43,886 bases of DNA, from positions 1 to 43,886 of the forward strand of contig JAPLJV010000060.1 in assembly GCA_026388415.1 (NCBI GenBank). The letters are read 5' to 3'. The position numbers and the translations under genes were made by a program. This document shows, one piece after another, positions 1 through 7,858 of this stretch (positions are counted from its first letter, which is position 1; each line of letters opens with the position of its first letter). This stretch comes from Deltaproteobacteria bacterium. GTDB taxonomy: Bacteria > Desulfobacterota > Syntrophia > Syntrophales > JACQWR01. The notes beneath the pieces are model-generated. The model had not been told where the DNA came from and did not search any database. It was given only the letters and a program-made list of their open reading frames with translations.

Positions 1-164
1 TGACCAAGGCATGTCACCCCCCAGCCCGAGGTGAAGTCTATATACCTGTTCCCTGCTTCATCCCATACTTGGACGCCGGCACCTCTCTCAATTGAGACAG
101 GTATCTTTCTAAAAAATAGTGGGGTGCATTTATCTTCCACCTGCATTGTCTTTGATGCTGTCAT
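1..164 (-). CDS. Class-III (acetylornithine/ornithine-type) aminotransferase, N-terminal part, cut by the window edge
   Basis: The first 54 codons of a gene that continues past base 1, read leftward from an ATG at 162–164. The segment includes IERGAGVQVWDEAGNRYIDF followed by TSGWGVTCLG. This is the typical N-terminal pattern of PLP-dependent class-III aminotransferases (ArgD and relatives), where a strand with V-W-D-x-x-G-x-x-Y-[IL]-D-F precedes a small-residue loop ending in LGH; the next codon begins CA, which allows His. The PLP lysine would lie outside the window. A purine-rich taagg stretch lies about 3 bases upstream of the ATG; a second in-frame ATG is six codons in. The family is fairly clear. 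The substrate (acetylornithine, succinylornithine, 4-aminobutyrate or another) cannot be told from this part. Confidence 0.75.
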   Translation of the reverse strand, partial: MTASKTMQVEDKCTPLFFRKIPVSIERGAGVQVWDEAGNRYIDFTSGWGVTCLG

Positions 165-942
165 TGCCTTATTCCATTATAGCTAACACTCATGTTTTGT
201 TTACCTGGGTACGACGCGATGTAAAGATTTTGAACTTTTATATAAATATGTTTCATGTCGTAACTTGTCCCGCGAGATCGGTAAATTTGGCTACTTCACT
301 TTATTCCCGCTTGAAATCAGGCAATTTGTCAAGGTCACATTTTACCGATAGCGGGAAGTTGTCCACACCCCCGCCCACTTGCGCCTCTCGGTTGTCTATC
401 ATCAACACGACGGAAAAGTCCACCGAATATATTTTGTTACGGCCAGGTAGGGGGGAGGGAACGGTTCAAATTTTTTGAAATTTCACGAGGATCGGTTTCT
501 GTGCCGGCAATATGATTTTGGACGAAGGGGGGCGGGAGAATTCAGGGAATTCCGAGGACATAATACCAATTAAAGGCATTGACCTGCTGGTAGTCTGTAC
601 TATGCCCCCCGATTATTAAATGTAAAAAAAGTTGACTTGATATGCCATGGAGATTATATCCACCACATGGCATGGGGCGTTGAATATGCCGATGCCATGG
701 GAGGCGGCTTGGAGATCACCGCAATATTTCCCGATGGGGCGATTCAGATCAGTCAATTTGAAGGCATTGCCGCAAAGACAGAAAGGGGCAGTCTACCGAG
801 TTCTGATTGAAAGATGTTAAATCCTGGCAGTGGATATTCTTTTCATTTAAGGGGTATATAGCTTCCTGAAGGAGAGCATTGGGTAATTTTGACGGGTGTA
901 CTTTCTTTTAAATGATATTCAATAAACAGAGGAGCAACCGCT
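165..942. other. Gene-poor intergenic region with possible mobile-element debris
   Basis: No convincing complete gene is seen here. An inverted pair ttcccgct/agcgggaa (about 303–357) encloses the phrase gtcaaggtcacattttacc, which reminds me of degenerate insertion-sequence ends, but no transposase remains. Around 540–575 gaattcagggaattccgagg forms a partial palindrome of the kind found beside REP-associated transposases. From 631 to 810 one plus frame stays open and reads protein-like (MGGGLEITAIFPDG occurs in it), but it has no good start and I recognise no family. Possible promoter elements are TTGACT (632–637) with TATATC 17 bases later (655–660), and TTGACG at 889–894 with a weak -10, either of which could serve the transporter at 943. 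All of this is low-confidence reading. Confidence 0.35.
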
Positions 943-2199
943 TTGCATAAACCAAAATTGCACTACGCCTGGGTCATTGTGGGCGCCGGGGTCATCGGGG
1001 TTATGGCCTCCCTGGGGCTCGGGCGTTTCAGTTATGCCGTGATCCTGCCGGCCATGAAAGATGCTCTGGAGCTTAACTACGGGCAAATGGGGCTTTTGGG
1101 AACCGGCAACCTGGCAGGTTACCTCTGTTTTTCACTGTTTGGAGGTTTTCTTGCGTCGCGCTATGGCACTAAAATTGTGATCGTTCTCTCTTTGGTTTTC
1201 ATGACGATTACTCTGATGCTGACCGGCATGGCAGGAGGATTTTATGGCACCCTGGCCGCCAGAATTTTCACAGGGGTCGGTAGTGCGGGCGCCAACGTGC
1301 CTATCATGGGCCTGGCCTCGGCCTGGTTTTCCACGCGGCGACGGGGACTGGCCGCAGGTATTCTCGTGTCCGGTTCCGGTTTGGGAGTATTGGCGACTGG
1401 TATCTTCCTGCCCGAAGTAATCAAGGCTTACGGCGCCGACGGCTGGCGCTGGGCTTGGTATTATCTGGCCGCCCTGTCACTGGTGATCACCTTGATTTGC
1501 CAATTGCTGTTGAAAGACACACCCGCAGAGAAAAATCTCTCCCCCTGCGGAACAGAAGCGGCAGTATTCACGACGGCGCCCGCCCGGGAACAGGGCAACA
1601 AAACCACCACCATTCCTTTGGACTGGGGGAAGGTGTACAAGAACCCGGCCCTATGGCAACTGGGGCTGGTTTACTTTGCCTTCGGCTTTTCTTATATTGT
1701 CTACGCCACTTTTTTCCCCGCGCACGTGATTAAAGCGGGTAATCTCAGCCAGGCCGAGGCCGGCCGAATCTGGTCGCTCGTGGGCTTCGTGAGTATGGCC
1801 AGCGGCTTTATCGGGGGGGGCATTTCCGACCTGATCGGGCGCCGTGCTGCGCTTTGCATCGTCTTTTGCCTGCACACCCTGTCCTTTGCCACTTTTGCTT
1901 ACTCCACCAGCGTAATTGGTTTTTATGTCTCCGCCCTGGCCTTCGGCATCTCCGCCTGGAGTATTCCTTCCATTGTCGCCGCTTTTTCCGGCGACATCGT
2001 CGGGGCGCGCCTGGCGCCGGCAGCCGTGGGAGCGGTCACCGTTGTCTTTAGCATTGGTCAGGCCCTGGCGCCCTACGTGGCCGGCAGATTAGCCGACGCG
2101 TCGGGCACTTTTTTCTCCTCCTTCGTGCTGGCCGCCCTGGTAGCTTTGGGAGGAGCAGTCGGAGCGCTGTTCTTGAATAAAAGCGAAAAAGCAGTCTAA
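943..2199 (+). CDS. Major facilitator superfamily transporter (YbfB/YjiJ-like)
   Basis: A 418-residue polytopic membrane protein with about twelve hydrophobic segments, split by a hydrophilic loop near residues 190–225 as expected for the centre of an MFS protein. The first segment carries LGLGRFSYAVILPAMK, a pattern typical of the YbfB/YjiJ branch, and the loop between helices 2 and 3 carries GGFLASRYGTK, close to the MFS signature. The start is TTG, chosen because gaggag lies 9 bases upstream and the protein begins directly before helix 1. The substrate is unknown. It is a single gene, convergent with ahcY, with only 43 bases between the two stops. Confidence 0.85.
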   Translation: MHKPKLHYAWVIVGAGVIGVMASLGLGRFSYAVILPAMKDALELNYGQMGLLGTGNLAGYLCFSLFGGFLASRYGTKIVIVLSLVFMTITLMLTGMAGGFYGTLAARIFTGVGSAGANVPIMGLASAWFSTRRRGLAAGILVSGSGLGVLATGIFLPEVIKAYGADGWRWAWYYLAALSLVITLICQLLLKDTPAEKNLSPCGTEAAVFTTAPAREQGNKTTTIPLDWGKVYKNPALWQLGLVYFAFGFSYIVYATFFPAHVIKAGNLSQAEAGRIWSLVGFVSMASGFIGGGISDLIGRRAALCIVFCLHTLSFATFAYSTSVIGFYVSALAFGISAWSIPSIVAAFSGDIVGARLAPAAVGAVTVVFSIGQALAPYVAGRLADASGTFFSSFVLAALVALGGAVGALFLNKSEKAV

Positions 2200-2242
2200 A
2201 AAATAACCCTGCTGCAAAAATATTAATTTCTTCTTATTCGTT

Positions 2243-3661
2243 CTAATACCGGTAGTAATCAGGCTTGAAAGGACCCTCCACAGGTATGCAAAGATAATCA
2301 GCCTGCTTCTGAGTCAGCGTAGATAGCCTTACATCCAGTCGCTCCAGATGCATACTGGCCACCTCCTCGTCGAGTTTCTTGGGCAACGTATAGACTGCGG
2401 GCAGCAATTTTTTGGTGGCCAATTCTATCTGGGCGAGGCATTGATTAGTAAAACTGGTGCTCATCACAAAGCTGGAATGTCCCGTTGCACAGCCCAGATT
2501 GACAAGTCTGCCCTCCGCCAGCACGATGATGGAGCGTCCTGATTTAAAGAGCCATTTATCAACCTGCGGCTTGATATTCGTCTTTTTGCAGCCCCGATTG
2601 GTTTCCAGGTAGTGCATGTCAATTTCGCTGTCGAAATGGCCGATGTTGCAAACAATTGCCTCATTTTTCATTCTTTCCATATCAGCGCCTGTTATGACAT
2701 CACAGCAGCCCGTGGCCGTCACGAAAATGTCACCGGCGTCGACGACATCGGCCATAGTCTTGACTTCATATCCTTCCATGGCCGCCTGCAAGGCACAGAT
2801 AGGGTCTATTTCCGTGATGATGACTCTGGCCCCGAGCCCCCGCATGGACTGGGCGCAGCCCTTGCCGACATCGCCGTAACCGCAGACGACAACCATCTTG
2901 CCGGCCACCATGACATCCGTGGCCCGCTTGATGCCGTCCACAAGCGACTCCCGACAGCCGTAAAGATTATCGAATTTGGATTTTGTGACCGAATCGTTCA
3001 CATTAATGGCGGGGAAAAGCAGCTCACCGGCCTGGGCCATCTGATAGAGGCGATGCACCCCCGTCGTCGTCTCTTCGGAAACGCCGCGGATGCCGGCGCC
3101 TACCTTTTGCCAACGCTTGGGATCACGACTGAAACTCAGCTTGAGGCGGTCCATGATTACCTGGAACTCCTTGTTGTCATAAGACTTTTCCAGAAGGGAG
3201 GGATCTTTTTCCACCTTTATGCCCTGATGCACTAACAAGGTGGCGTCACCACCATCGTCCACAATCAAATCAGGCCCCGAGCCGTCCGGCCAGGTAAGCG
3301 CCTGCTCCGTACACCACCAGTAATCTTCGAGGGTTTCGCCCTTCCAGGCAAATACGCCGGCGGAATTGGCCTTCGCTATGGCAGCAGCGGCATGGTCCTG
3401 GGTAGAAAAAATATTGCAGGATGCCCACCGGATATCTGCCCCCAGTTCCTGCAAGGTTTCTATCAGCATGGCGGTCTGGATAGTCATGTGCAGGCTACCC
3501 ATTACTTTCAATCCCGCCAATGGCTTTGAAAAACCATACTTTTTCCTCACGGCCATCAAACCAGGCATTTCATTTTCAGCCATATCAAGTTCCTTGCGGC
3601 CCCATTCGGCCAGAGAAATATCGGCGACCTGATATTTTAGCGCTTTGTCAATTTCCTTCAT
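2243..3661 (-). CDS. ahcY: Adenosylhomocysteinase (S-adenosylhomocysteine hydrolase)
   Basis: Converts S-adenosylhomocysteine reversibly to adenosine and homocysteine, removing the product inhibitor of SAM-dependent methyltransferases. The 472-residue protein matches the long bacterial form. Visible landmarks are the substrate-domain motif [14 protein letters not shown], the catalytic-region [20 protein letters not shown], the NAD-binding [23 protein letters not shown], and the C-terminal KPDYYRY, whose lysine and tyrosine reach the neighbouring subunit's NAD. An aggagaaa ribosome-binding site precedes the ATG. It is the last gene of the pan–metK run, 34 bases after metK, so SAM synthesis and SAH clearance are probably co-transcribed. 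Confidence 0.97.
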   Translation of the reverse strand: MKEIDKALKYQVADISLAEWGRKELDMAENEMPGLMAVRKKYGFSKPLAGLKVMGSLHMTIQTAMLIETLQELGADIRWASCNIFSTQDHAAAAIAKANSAGVFAWKGETLEDYWWCTEQALTWPDGSGPDLIVDDGGDATLLVHQGIKVEKDPSLLEKSYDNKEFQVIMDRLKLSFSRDPKRWQKVGAGIRGVSEETTTGVHRLYQMAQAGELLFPAINVNDSVTKSKFDNLYGCRESLVDGIKRATDVMVAGKMVVVCGYGDVGKGCAQSMRGLGARVIITEIDPICALQAAMEGYEVKTMADVVDAGDIFVTATGCCDVITGADMERMKNEAIVCNIGHFDSEIDMHYLETNRGCKKTNIKPQVDKWLFKSGRSIIVLAEGRLVNLGCATGHSSFVMSTSFTNQCLAQIELATKKLLPAVYTLPKKLDEEVASMHLERLDVRLSTLTQKQADYLCIPVEGPFKPDYYRY

Positions 3662-3695
3662 TTAAACTTTCTCCTGTGCGTATGATTTCAATATT

Positions 3696-4874
3696 TTAGG
3701 CGCTGGCTCCTGCCTTGAGTTTGGCAACCATATCCGTCTTTTCCCAAGGGTAATCGTCCATGAAAAGCGTCCGGGGCAGTTTCCGGTAGATGTCGGGATT
3801 GAGCAGATCAAAGCGCTCCATCATCCCCCGGGGCGTCAAATCAAAGAGCGTCTCGATAAGGGCGGCAATCTTGTTATCCGAAATACTGCCGGTGCCAAAG
3901 GTGCTTACATAGATGGAAAAGGGCTTGGCGATACCGATCGCGTAAGAGAGCTGTACGGAACATTTGGTCGCCAAACCGGCAGCGACAATGTTCTTGGCCA
4001 CGTAGCGCGAACCGAAGGCTGCCGAACAATCTACCTTTTCAGGCGATTTATTTACAACCGCACCGCCGCCCAACTGCGCGCCCGGATAGCCGCCATAAAA
4101 TTGAACCACTAATTTGCGACCCGTAATGCCGGAATCGGCCGCACTGCATGAATTTACCGACTGCCATTCCCCGGTGGGATTAAAGAAGAAGGCCGTTTTC
4201 TCATCCACCCATTTACCGAGGGAAGCCATGGCTATGCGTCTGGCCTGATCGGCAACGCCGGCCCTGGCATCGTCAGCCACTCGTCTGTAATCAATGGCAT
4301 TCGACATCAGTACCTTCGCCACGCGGACAGGCTTTCCCTGATCGTTGTAGTCCACTGTCACCTGCCCCTTACCGTCCGGGGCAAAGATGGGATTCCTGCA
4401 ATTTTCAAAAGCCCGCATCATATTGTTTACGAGCACATAGGGCAGGGGAAGCAATTCCGGTGTTTCGTTGCAGGCAAATCCATAGATGATCCCCTGGTCG
4501 CCGGCGCCGATTTCCTTATACAGGCCGAGTTCCGCCCGCGTACCAATATTGATGTCGCAGGACTGGGGAATAATCGTATTCAAGATGCCCATGGAACTTC
4601 CGTCCAGGCCCAGAATGGGATCATTATAGCCCAGTGTCAGCACGACATTGCGGACGCACTTGTCCACATCCACGTATACGCGTGTGGAAACTTCGCCGCC
4701 CACAACACAGAGCCCCTTTCCTAAAAATACCTCCACCCCACAGTGCGGCATGTTGTCAATGGTCATGCCGGTTTTTTTCTCTTCCAGCAAAATATCAGCA
4801 ATAATGTTGGCGGCAATGTGATCCGCCACCACGTCCGGATGCCCGACCTTGACACTTTCCGATGTAATCTGCAT
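3696..4874 (-). CDS. metK: S-adenosylmethionine synthetase, divergent form
   Basis: Makes SAM from methionine and ATP. The length (392 residues) and three-domain order fit bacterial MetK, and many landmarks are kept: GHPD near residue 12, GAGDQGIIYGFA, SGITGRK, KVDCSAAFGSRYVAKNIVAAG and SYAIGIAKPFSIYV. Several nearly invariant positions differ. GHPDK has become GHPDV, the GGPxGD stretch before the GRK loop reads SCSAAD, and the flexible HGGGAFSGKD loop reads LGGGAVVNKS, although its lysine is retained. The fold and most catalytic residues are present, so I expect an active but distinct subfamily. A strong aggagg site precedes the ATG. The gene lies between a DUF502 gene and ahcY. Confidence 0.92.
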   Translation of the reverse strand: MQITSESVKVGHPDVVADHIAANIIADILLEEKKTGMTIDNMPHCGVEVFLGKGLCVVGGEVSTRVYVDVDKCVRNVVLTLGYNDPILGLDGSSMGILNTIIPQSCDINIGTRAELGLYKEIGAGDQGIIYGFACNETPELLPLPYVLVNNMMRAFENCRNPIFAPDGKGQVTVDYNDQGKPVRVAKVLMSNAIDYRRVADDARAGVADQARRIAMASLGKWVDEKTAFFFNPTGEWQSVNSCSAADSGITGRKLVVQFYGGYPGAQLGGGAVVNKSPEKVDCSAAFGSRYVAKNIVAAGLATKCSVQLSYAIGIAKPFSIYVSTFGTGSISDNKIAALIETLFDLTPRGMMERFDLLNPDIYRKLPRTLFMDDYPWEKTDMVAKLKAGASA

Positions 4875-4909
4875 TTAACCTCCTATAAACAGCTTTCTTA
4901 AGACAATTT

Positions 4910-5533
4910 TTATATAATAGCTTTTCGCTCCGTGGGCGTCACTATGCCCGCTGAAATAATGAGAGTGAAGGCCTCTTCAACTGACATATCCAGATAGATA
5001 AGTTCATCTTCCGGCATGATCATGTACAACCCCGTCGTCGGATTGGGCGCGGTAGGCATAAAAACACTTACGTATTGAGCATTGTTGCCCACCTTGGCAC
5101 TGATTTCCCCTTCGATAATACCGGTAATGAATCCAACGGAATAGGTGTTTTTACTCGGAAAATGGAACATAACAACTTTTTTGAAACTGGCGCTGCGATC
5201 AGCGAACATGGTGTCCGCGATCTGCTTTATGGCTTGATATATGCTTCTGATGAAGGGTATTTTATCAAGCAAGCCTTCGCCCATCTTCACTATCTTGTTG
5301 CCGAAATAACTCTTAGCAATCAGACCACACAGAAGAATCAAGGCCACCGTAACGATAACGCCCAGGCCCGGTATGTGGAAGGGCAGAAAAACGTCCGGTT
5401 GATACCGATCGGGAACGATCAGCACAAGGCTATCCATCATTTCAATGAGAAAGATGAAGATGTAAATCGTCAATCCTACCGGCATGACCACAGCCAGGCC
5501 GGTAAAAAATATACTCTTTAAATTCCTTTTCAA
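4910..5533 (-). CDS. DUF502 family membrane protein
   Basis: A 207-residue inner-membrane protein of the DUF502 family. It has two N-terminal membrane segments (about residues 8–34 and 52–72), then the family's IPFIRSIYQAIKQIADTMF stretch, and a soluble beta-rich C-terminal half with FMPTAPNPTTGLYMIMPEDE. No biochemical role is assigned to the family with certainty. The start is TTG, preceded by ggag at 9 bases; no nearer ATG fits. It lies 98 bases after panD and 35 bases before metK, so it probably belongs to the same transcription unit, but its position does not reveal its function. Confidence 0.88.
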   Translation of the reverse strand: MKRNLKSIFFTGLAVVMPVGLTIYIFIFLIEMMDSLVLIVPDRYQPDVFLPFHIPGLGVIVTVALILLCGLIAKSYFGNKIVKMGEGLLDKIPFIRSIYQAIKQIADTMFADRSASFKKVVMFHFPSKNTYSVGFITGIIEGEISAKVGNNAQYVSVFMPTAPNPTTGLYMIMPEDELIYLDMSVEEAFTLIISAGIVTPTERKAII

Positions 5534-5631
5534 TACTAACGAACTCCAAAAATCATTTGAGCGGCGTTAAAGCGGGCTGATGCTTAACAAAAAGATTTTA
5601 GTTTTACAACACTTATCTTCTGCTTTTTCCG

Positions 5632-5988
5632 CTATTTTTGCTTCTTTATTCTGTTTTGTTCATCCAGAAGGATACATGTTGGAGACCAGCGTTTTGCTTC
5701 CGCATCATCCAGGAGGATGTAGGTAGCAATGATGATCAGATCGCCCCGGGAAACTTTCCTGGCCGCAGCACCGTTCAAACATATTACCCCGCTGCCCCTT
5801 TGTCCCTTGATGGCGTAGGTTGAAAATCGCTCTCCATTGGATATATCGTAAATGGCCACCTTTTCATAAGGTATAATTTCCGCGGCTTCCATAAGCCCTT
5901 CGTCAATGGAGATACTCCCCTCATAATGCAGGTCGGCATCGGTAACGGTAGCACGGTGTAGTTTTGATTTGAGCATAAATCTTTGCAT
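5632..5988 (-). CDS. panD: Aspartate 1-decarboxylase precursor
   Basis: Produces beta-alanine from aspartate for pantothenate synthesis. It is made as a proenzyme that cleaves itself between Gly and Ser to create a pyruvoyl cofactor; the site is in [10 protein letters not shown], around residues 23–24. Other family marks are [16 protein letters not shown] at the N-terminus, [13 protein letters not shown] and NGAAARK. The length of 118 residues is normal. I chose the ATG at 5988 rather than the one three codons earlier because the aagga ribosome-binding site abuts the earlier ATG but is well placed for this one. It starts 18 bases after panC, so the two are co-transcribed and supply both halves of the panC reaction from one message. 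Confidence 0.95.
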   Translation of the reverse strand: MQRFMLKSKLHRATVTDADLHYEGSISIDEGLMEAAEIIPYEKVAIYDISNGERFSTYAIKGQRGSGVICLNGAAARKVSRGDLIIIATYILLDDAEAKRWSPTCILLDEQNRIKKQK

Positions 5989-6006
5989 GGTTTCCATCCT
6001 TTATTT

Positions 6007-6876
6007 TTAAAAAAGGGCAATATTAAGTGGTTCACCGAAGACATGATTATCAATCAGCCTCGTTCTGCCGATCTTCACCGCCAAGGCTAATAAAGCTTCC
6101 TCTCCCAATTGCGCCAGGTCTCGAAGAGTTAAAATACTGCATATTTTAGCATATTCAAGCTGTATCAATGGATTCTTCGCCAGGCGATTCCTCACCGCCT
6201 GCAATATCCTGGCGGCATCACGCTCGCCGTCATCATACAACCGTTTTGCCAACAGGAGTGATTGGCTTAAACTGAGCGCCGCCTCTCTTTCCTTTTCCTG
6301 CAAATAGGTATTTCTGGAACTCATAGCGAGACCATCCACTTCCCTTACGGTGGGCATTCCGATGATTTCCAGATCCAGGTTCAGGTCTTCCACCATCCGC
6401 CGGATAACCACCAACTGCTGAAAATCTTTCTTGCCGAAAATCGCCACCTGGGGTTTGACTATGTTGAACAGCTTGCAGCAGACTGTGGCCACACCACGGA
6501 AGTGGCCTTGCCTCGTTAGCCCACAAAGATTTTGCGTCACTTCTTCCAAATTTATAAAAGTCTGATAATGTTCAGGATACATATCGCTGCCGGCTGGACA
6601 AAAGATGACGTCTGTGCCAACACTGGCAGCCATTTGCGAGTCTTTGTCAAAATCCCGGGGGTATTTTTCGAAATCTTCTCCCACACCAAACTGGATCGGG
6701 TTGACGTATATGCTCAGCACCAGGCAGTCTTCCCTTTGTCTTCCTTCCCGCAGCAGATGCAAGTGCCCTGCGTGCAGATAACCCATGGTAGGAACAAAGG
6801 AGATCGTTTGGCCTGCTTGCCGGAGCTGCCGGGAAAAGGCCTGCATTTCTTTTACCGATTGAATTATTTTCATCAT
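6007..6876 (-). CDS. panC: Pantothenate synthetase (pantoate–beta-alanine ligase)
   Basis: Joins pantoate and beta-alanine with ATP to make pantothenate, the precursor of coenzyme A. The 289-residue protein shows the nucleotidyltransferase signature FVPTMGYLHAGHLHLL (HxGH), the ATP-site FGKKDFQQL, and VREVDGLAMSSRN, the KMSKS-like loop. Two adjacent ATG codons (6876 and 6873) are possible. The aggg site lies 4 and 7 bases upstream of them respectively, so the second may be used. It is the first gene of panC–panD–DUF502–metK–ahcY. An intrinsic terminator ends less than 10 bases before the start codon, so transcription must pass through it, which suggests attenuation control. panB is not in the window. 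Confidence 0.96.
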   Translation of the reverse strand: MMKIIQSVKEMQAFSRQLRQAGQTISFVPTMGYLHAGHLHLLREGRQREDCLVLSIYVNPIQFGVGEDFEKYPRDFDKDSQMAASVGTDVIFCPAGSDMYPEHYQTFINLEEVTQNLCGLTRQGHFRGVATVCCKLFNIVKPQVAIFGKKDFQQLVVIRRMVEDLNLDLEIIGMPTVREVDGLAMSSRNTYLQEKEREAALSLSQSLLLAKRLYDDGERDAARILQAVRNRLAKNPLIQLEYAKICSILTLRDLAQLGEEALLALAVKIGRTRLIDNHVFGEPLNIALF

Positions 6877-6884
6877 TTACCCTA

Positions 6885-6917
6885 TAAAAAAAGCCCCCTG
6901 TCGCAGACAGGAGGCTT
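6885..6917 (-). terminator. Intrinsic terminator (probable attenuator) immediately upstream of panC
   Basis: On the minus strand a 12-base-pair stem (arms 6906–6917 and 6891–6902, one mismatch, three-base loop) is followed by seven consecutive T residues (6892–6886). This is a clear Rho-independent terminator. It begins 128 bases after the Yip1-family gene stop and ends about 8 bases before the panC start, leaving no room for a promoter in between. It can serve either as the end of the pgk–truA–Yip1 transcript with partial read-through, or as a regulated attenuator for the pan operon. The leader just upstream can form a competing helix. Confidence 0.8.
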
Positions 6918-7044
6918 GTACATTCAACTATATACCCAAAACTCACCTCCGTCCCAGTCCGTCTGTCGGATCCAAGCGGTGCTTTCCCCTACACAATTTT
7001 TTACTGTTCGTCAAGCAATTTTCTCGATGCCAGAACCAGGAAAA
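6918..7044 (-). promoter_or_regulatory. Putative structured leader / antiterminator of the pan operon
   Basis: This stretch between the Yip1-family gene and the panC terminator contains short hairpins (aagc-acc-gctt; tccg-acaga-cgga) and, at about 6946–6953, gacggagg. That segment can pair with cctcctgtc, the 5' arm of the terminator (one bulged base), so the two structures exclude each other. A TTGACG (7014–7009) could be a -35 element, but no good -10 follows. The pan RNA motif is a known conserved leader of panB/C/D operons, reported also from deltaproteobacteria, and is one candidate identity. I cannot verify the match by eye. Confidence 0.5.
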
Positions 7045-7824
7045 CTATTTTTTCTCCTGTCCGGGGATCTGACCCTTCATTGCTTCCTGCATCTGCTTGG
7101 CCGCCTCTTCTATCTGTTTCTGTTGTTCGGCAGTCATCGCTCCCCCCTGAGGCACTTTGGAAAGATCCTCCATCTTCCTGGCAGCTTCGCCCATATCTCT
7201 AACGGCCTTTTCGGTGGCTTTCTGCATACTGGCGCTCGGCACAGGGCCCGACACAGGGGAGGAGATGAAGATGCGCGACGCAAAGCCAATGACCACGGCA
7301 ATGATGATAGCGGCGATAACGACGGCAGCTGTATATCCTAATGCTTTCTCCTTGGGGGACTTCATGAGAATCGGAATGCCCGTGTAAATCAGATATAAAC
7401 CATAAAGCCCCAGAATCATGAGGGGGCTTAAGGCGGGAATGATGGCAAACACCCCGGTCACCCAGCCTGCGGTATAGGAGTACGCCGCCAGCTTGAGAGA
7501 CTGATTGAAATCCTTTGTTCCGGCAAATTGGGGAGCGAGGTAGTCTATTATCAAGGCCAGTATATATACCCCCACCAGGTTGAGAACATACTGGACAACA
7601 GCGGAACTGAGGGAGCTTGTGAGTGGAAGCCGGTATGTTCCGATAAATGGCATGCTGATACCAATAATCGTCATCCCGATGATCGAAGCCACCGGACCAA
7701 TTGCGGCCAGCGGGATGATATAGTTTTTATACAGCTCCGCTGTATTTGTGGTCTCGCCGGAAATGACCTCCCATTCCTTTTGAGGTTGAAGCAAAATCCC
7801 TTTGACACGCTCAACTAAATTCAT
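7045..7824 (-). CDS. Yip1-domain membrane protein
   Basis: A 259-residue inner-membrane protein. The N-terminus (MNLVERVKGILLQPQKEWEV) is typical of bacterial Yip1-domain proteins and is followed by about five hydrophobic helices between residues 33 and 183. The C-terminal 70 residues are hydrophilic, rich in Glu, Lys, Gln and Met, and probably form a coiled coil outside the membrane. An aaaggagg site precedes the ATG by 6 bases. It follows truA by 34 bases and is probably the last gene of pgk–truA–yip1. The function of bacterial Yip1 proteins is not settled. The pattern fits the family well. Confidence 0.8.
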   Translation of the reverse strand: MNLVERVKGILLQPQKEWEVISGETTNTAELYKNYIIPLAAIGPVASIIGMTIIGISMPFIGTYRLPLTSSLSSAVVQYVLNLVGVYILALIIDYLAPQFAGTKDFNQSLKLAAYSYTAGWVTGVFAIIPALSPLMILGLYGLYLIYTGIPILMKSPKEKALGYTAAVVIAAIIIAVVIGFASRIFISSPVSGPVPSASMQKATEKAVRDMGEAARKMEDLSKVPQGGAMTAEQQKQIEEAAKQMQEAMKGQIPGQEKK

Positions 7825-7858
7825 TTTGGCCTCCTTTTAAATTGCAAAAAAATCTTGT

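Noticed and set aside
119-478. A 119-codon open frame on the plus strand near the left edge
   Set aside because: No ribosome-binding site and no protein-family pattern; its first part is antisense to the aminotransferase N-terminus, which has clear homology.
2612-3235. Long open frame on the plus strand opposite ahcY
   Set aside because: It is the antisense of a highly conserved gene, has no family features, and its length follows from the codon bias of ahcY.
6918-7044. T-box, SAM-I or cyclic-di-GMP riboswitch in the panC leader
   Set aside because: I could not find the T-box AGGGUGGNACCGCG element, the SAM-I core, or the GEMM tetraloop-receptor pattern; only the terminator and a competing helix are supported.
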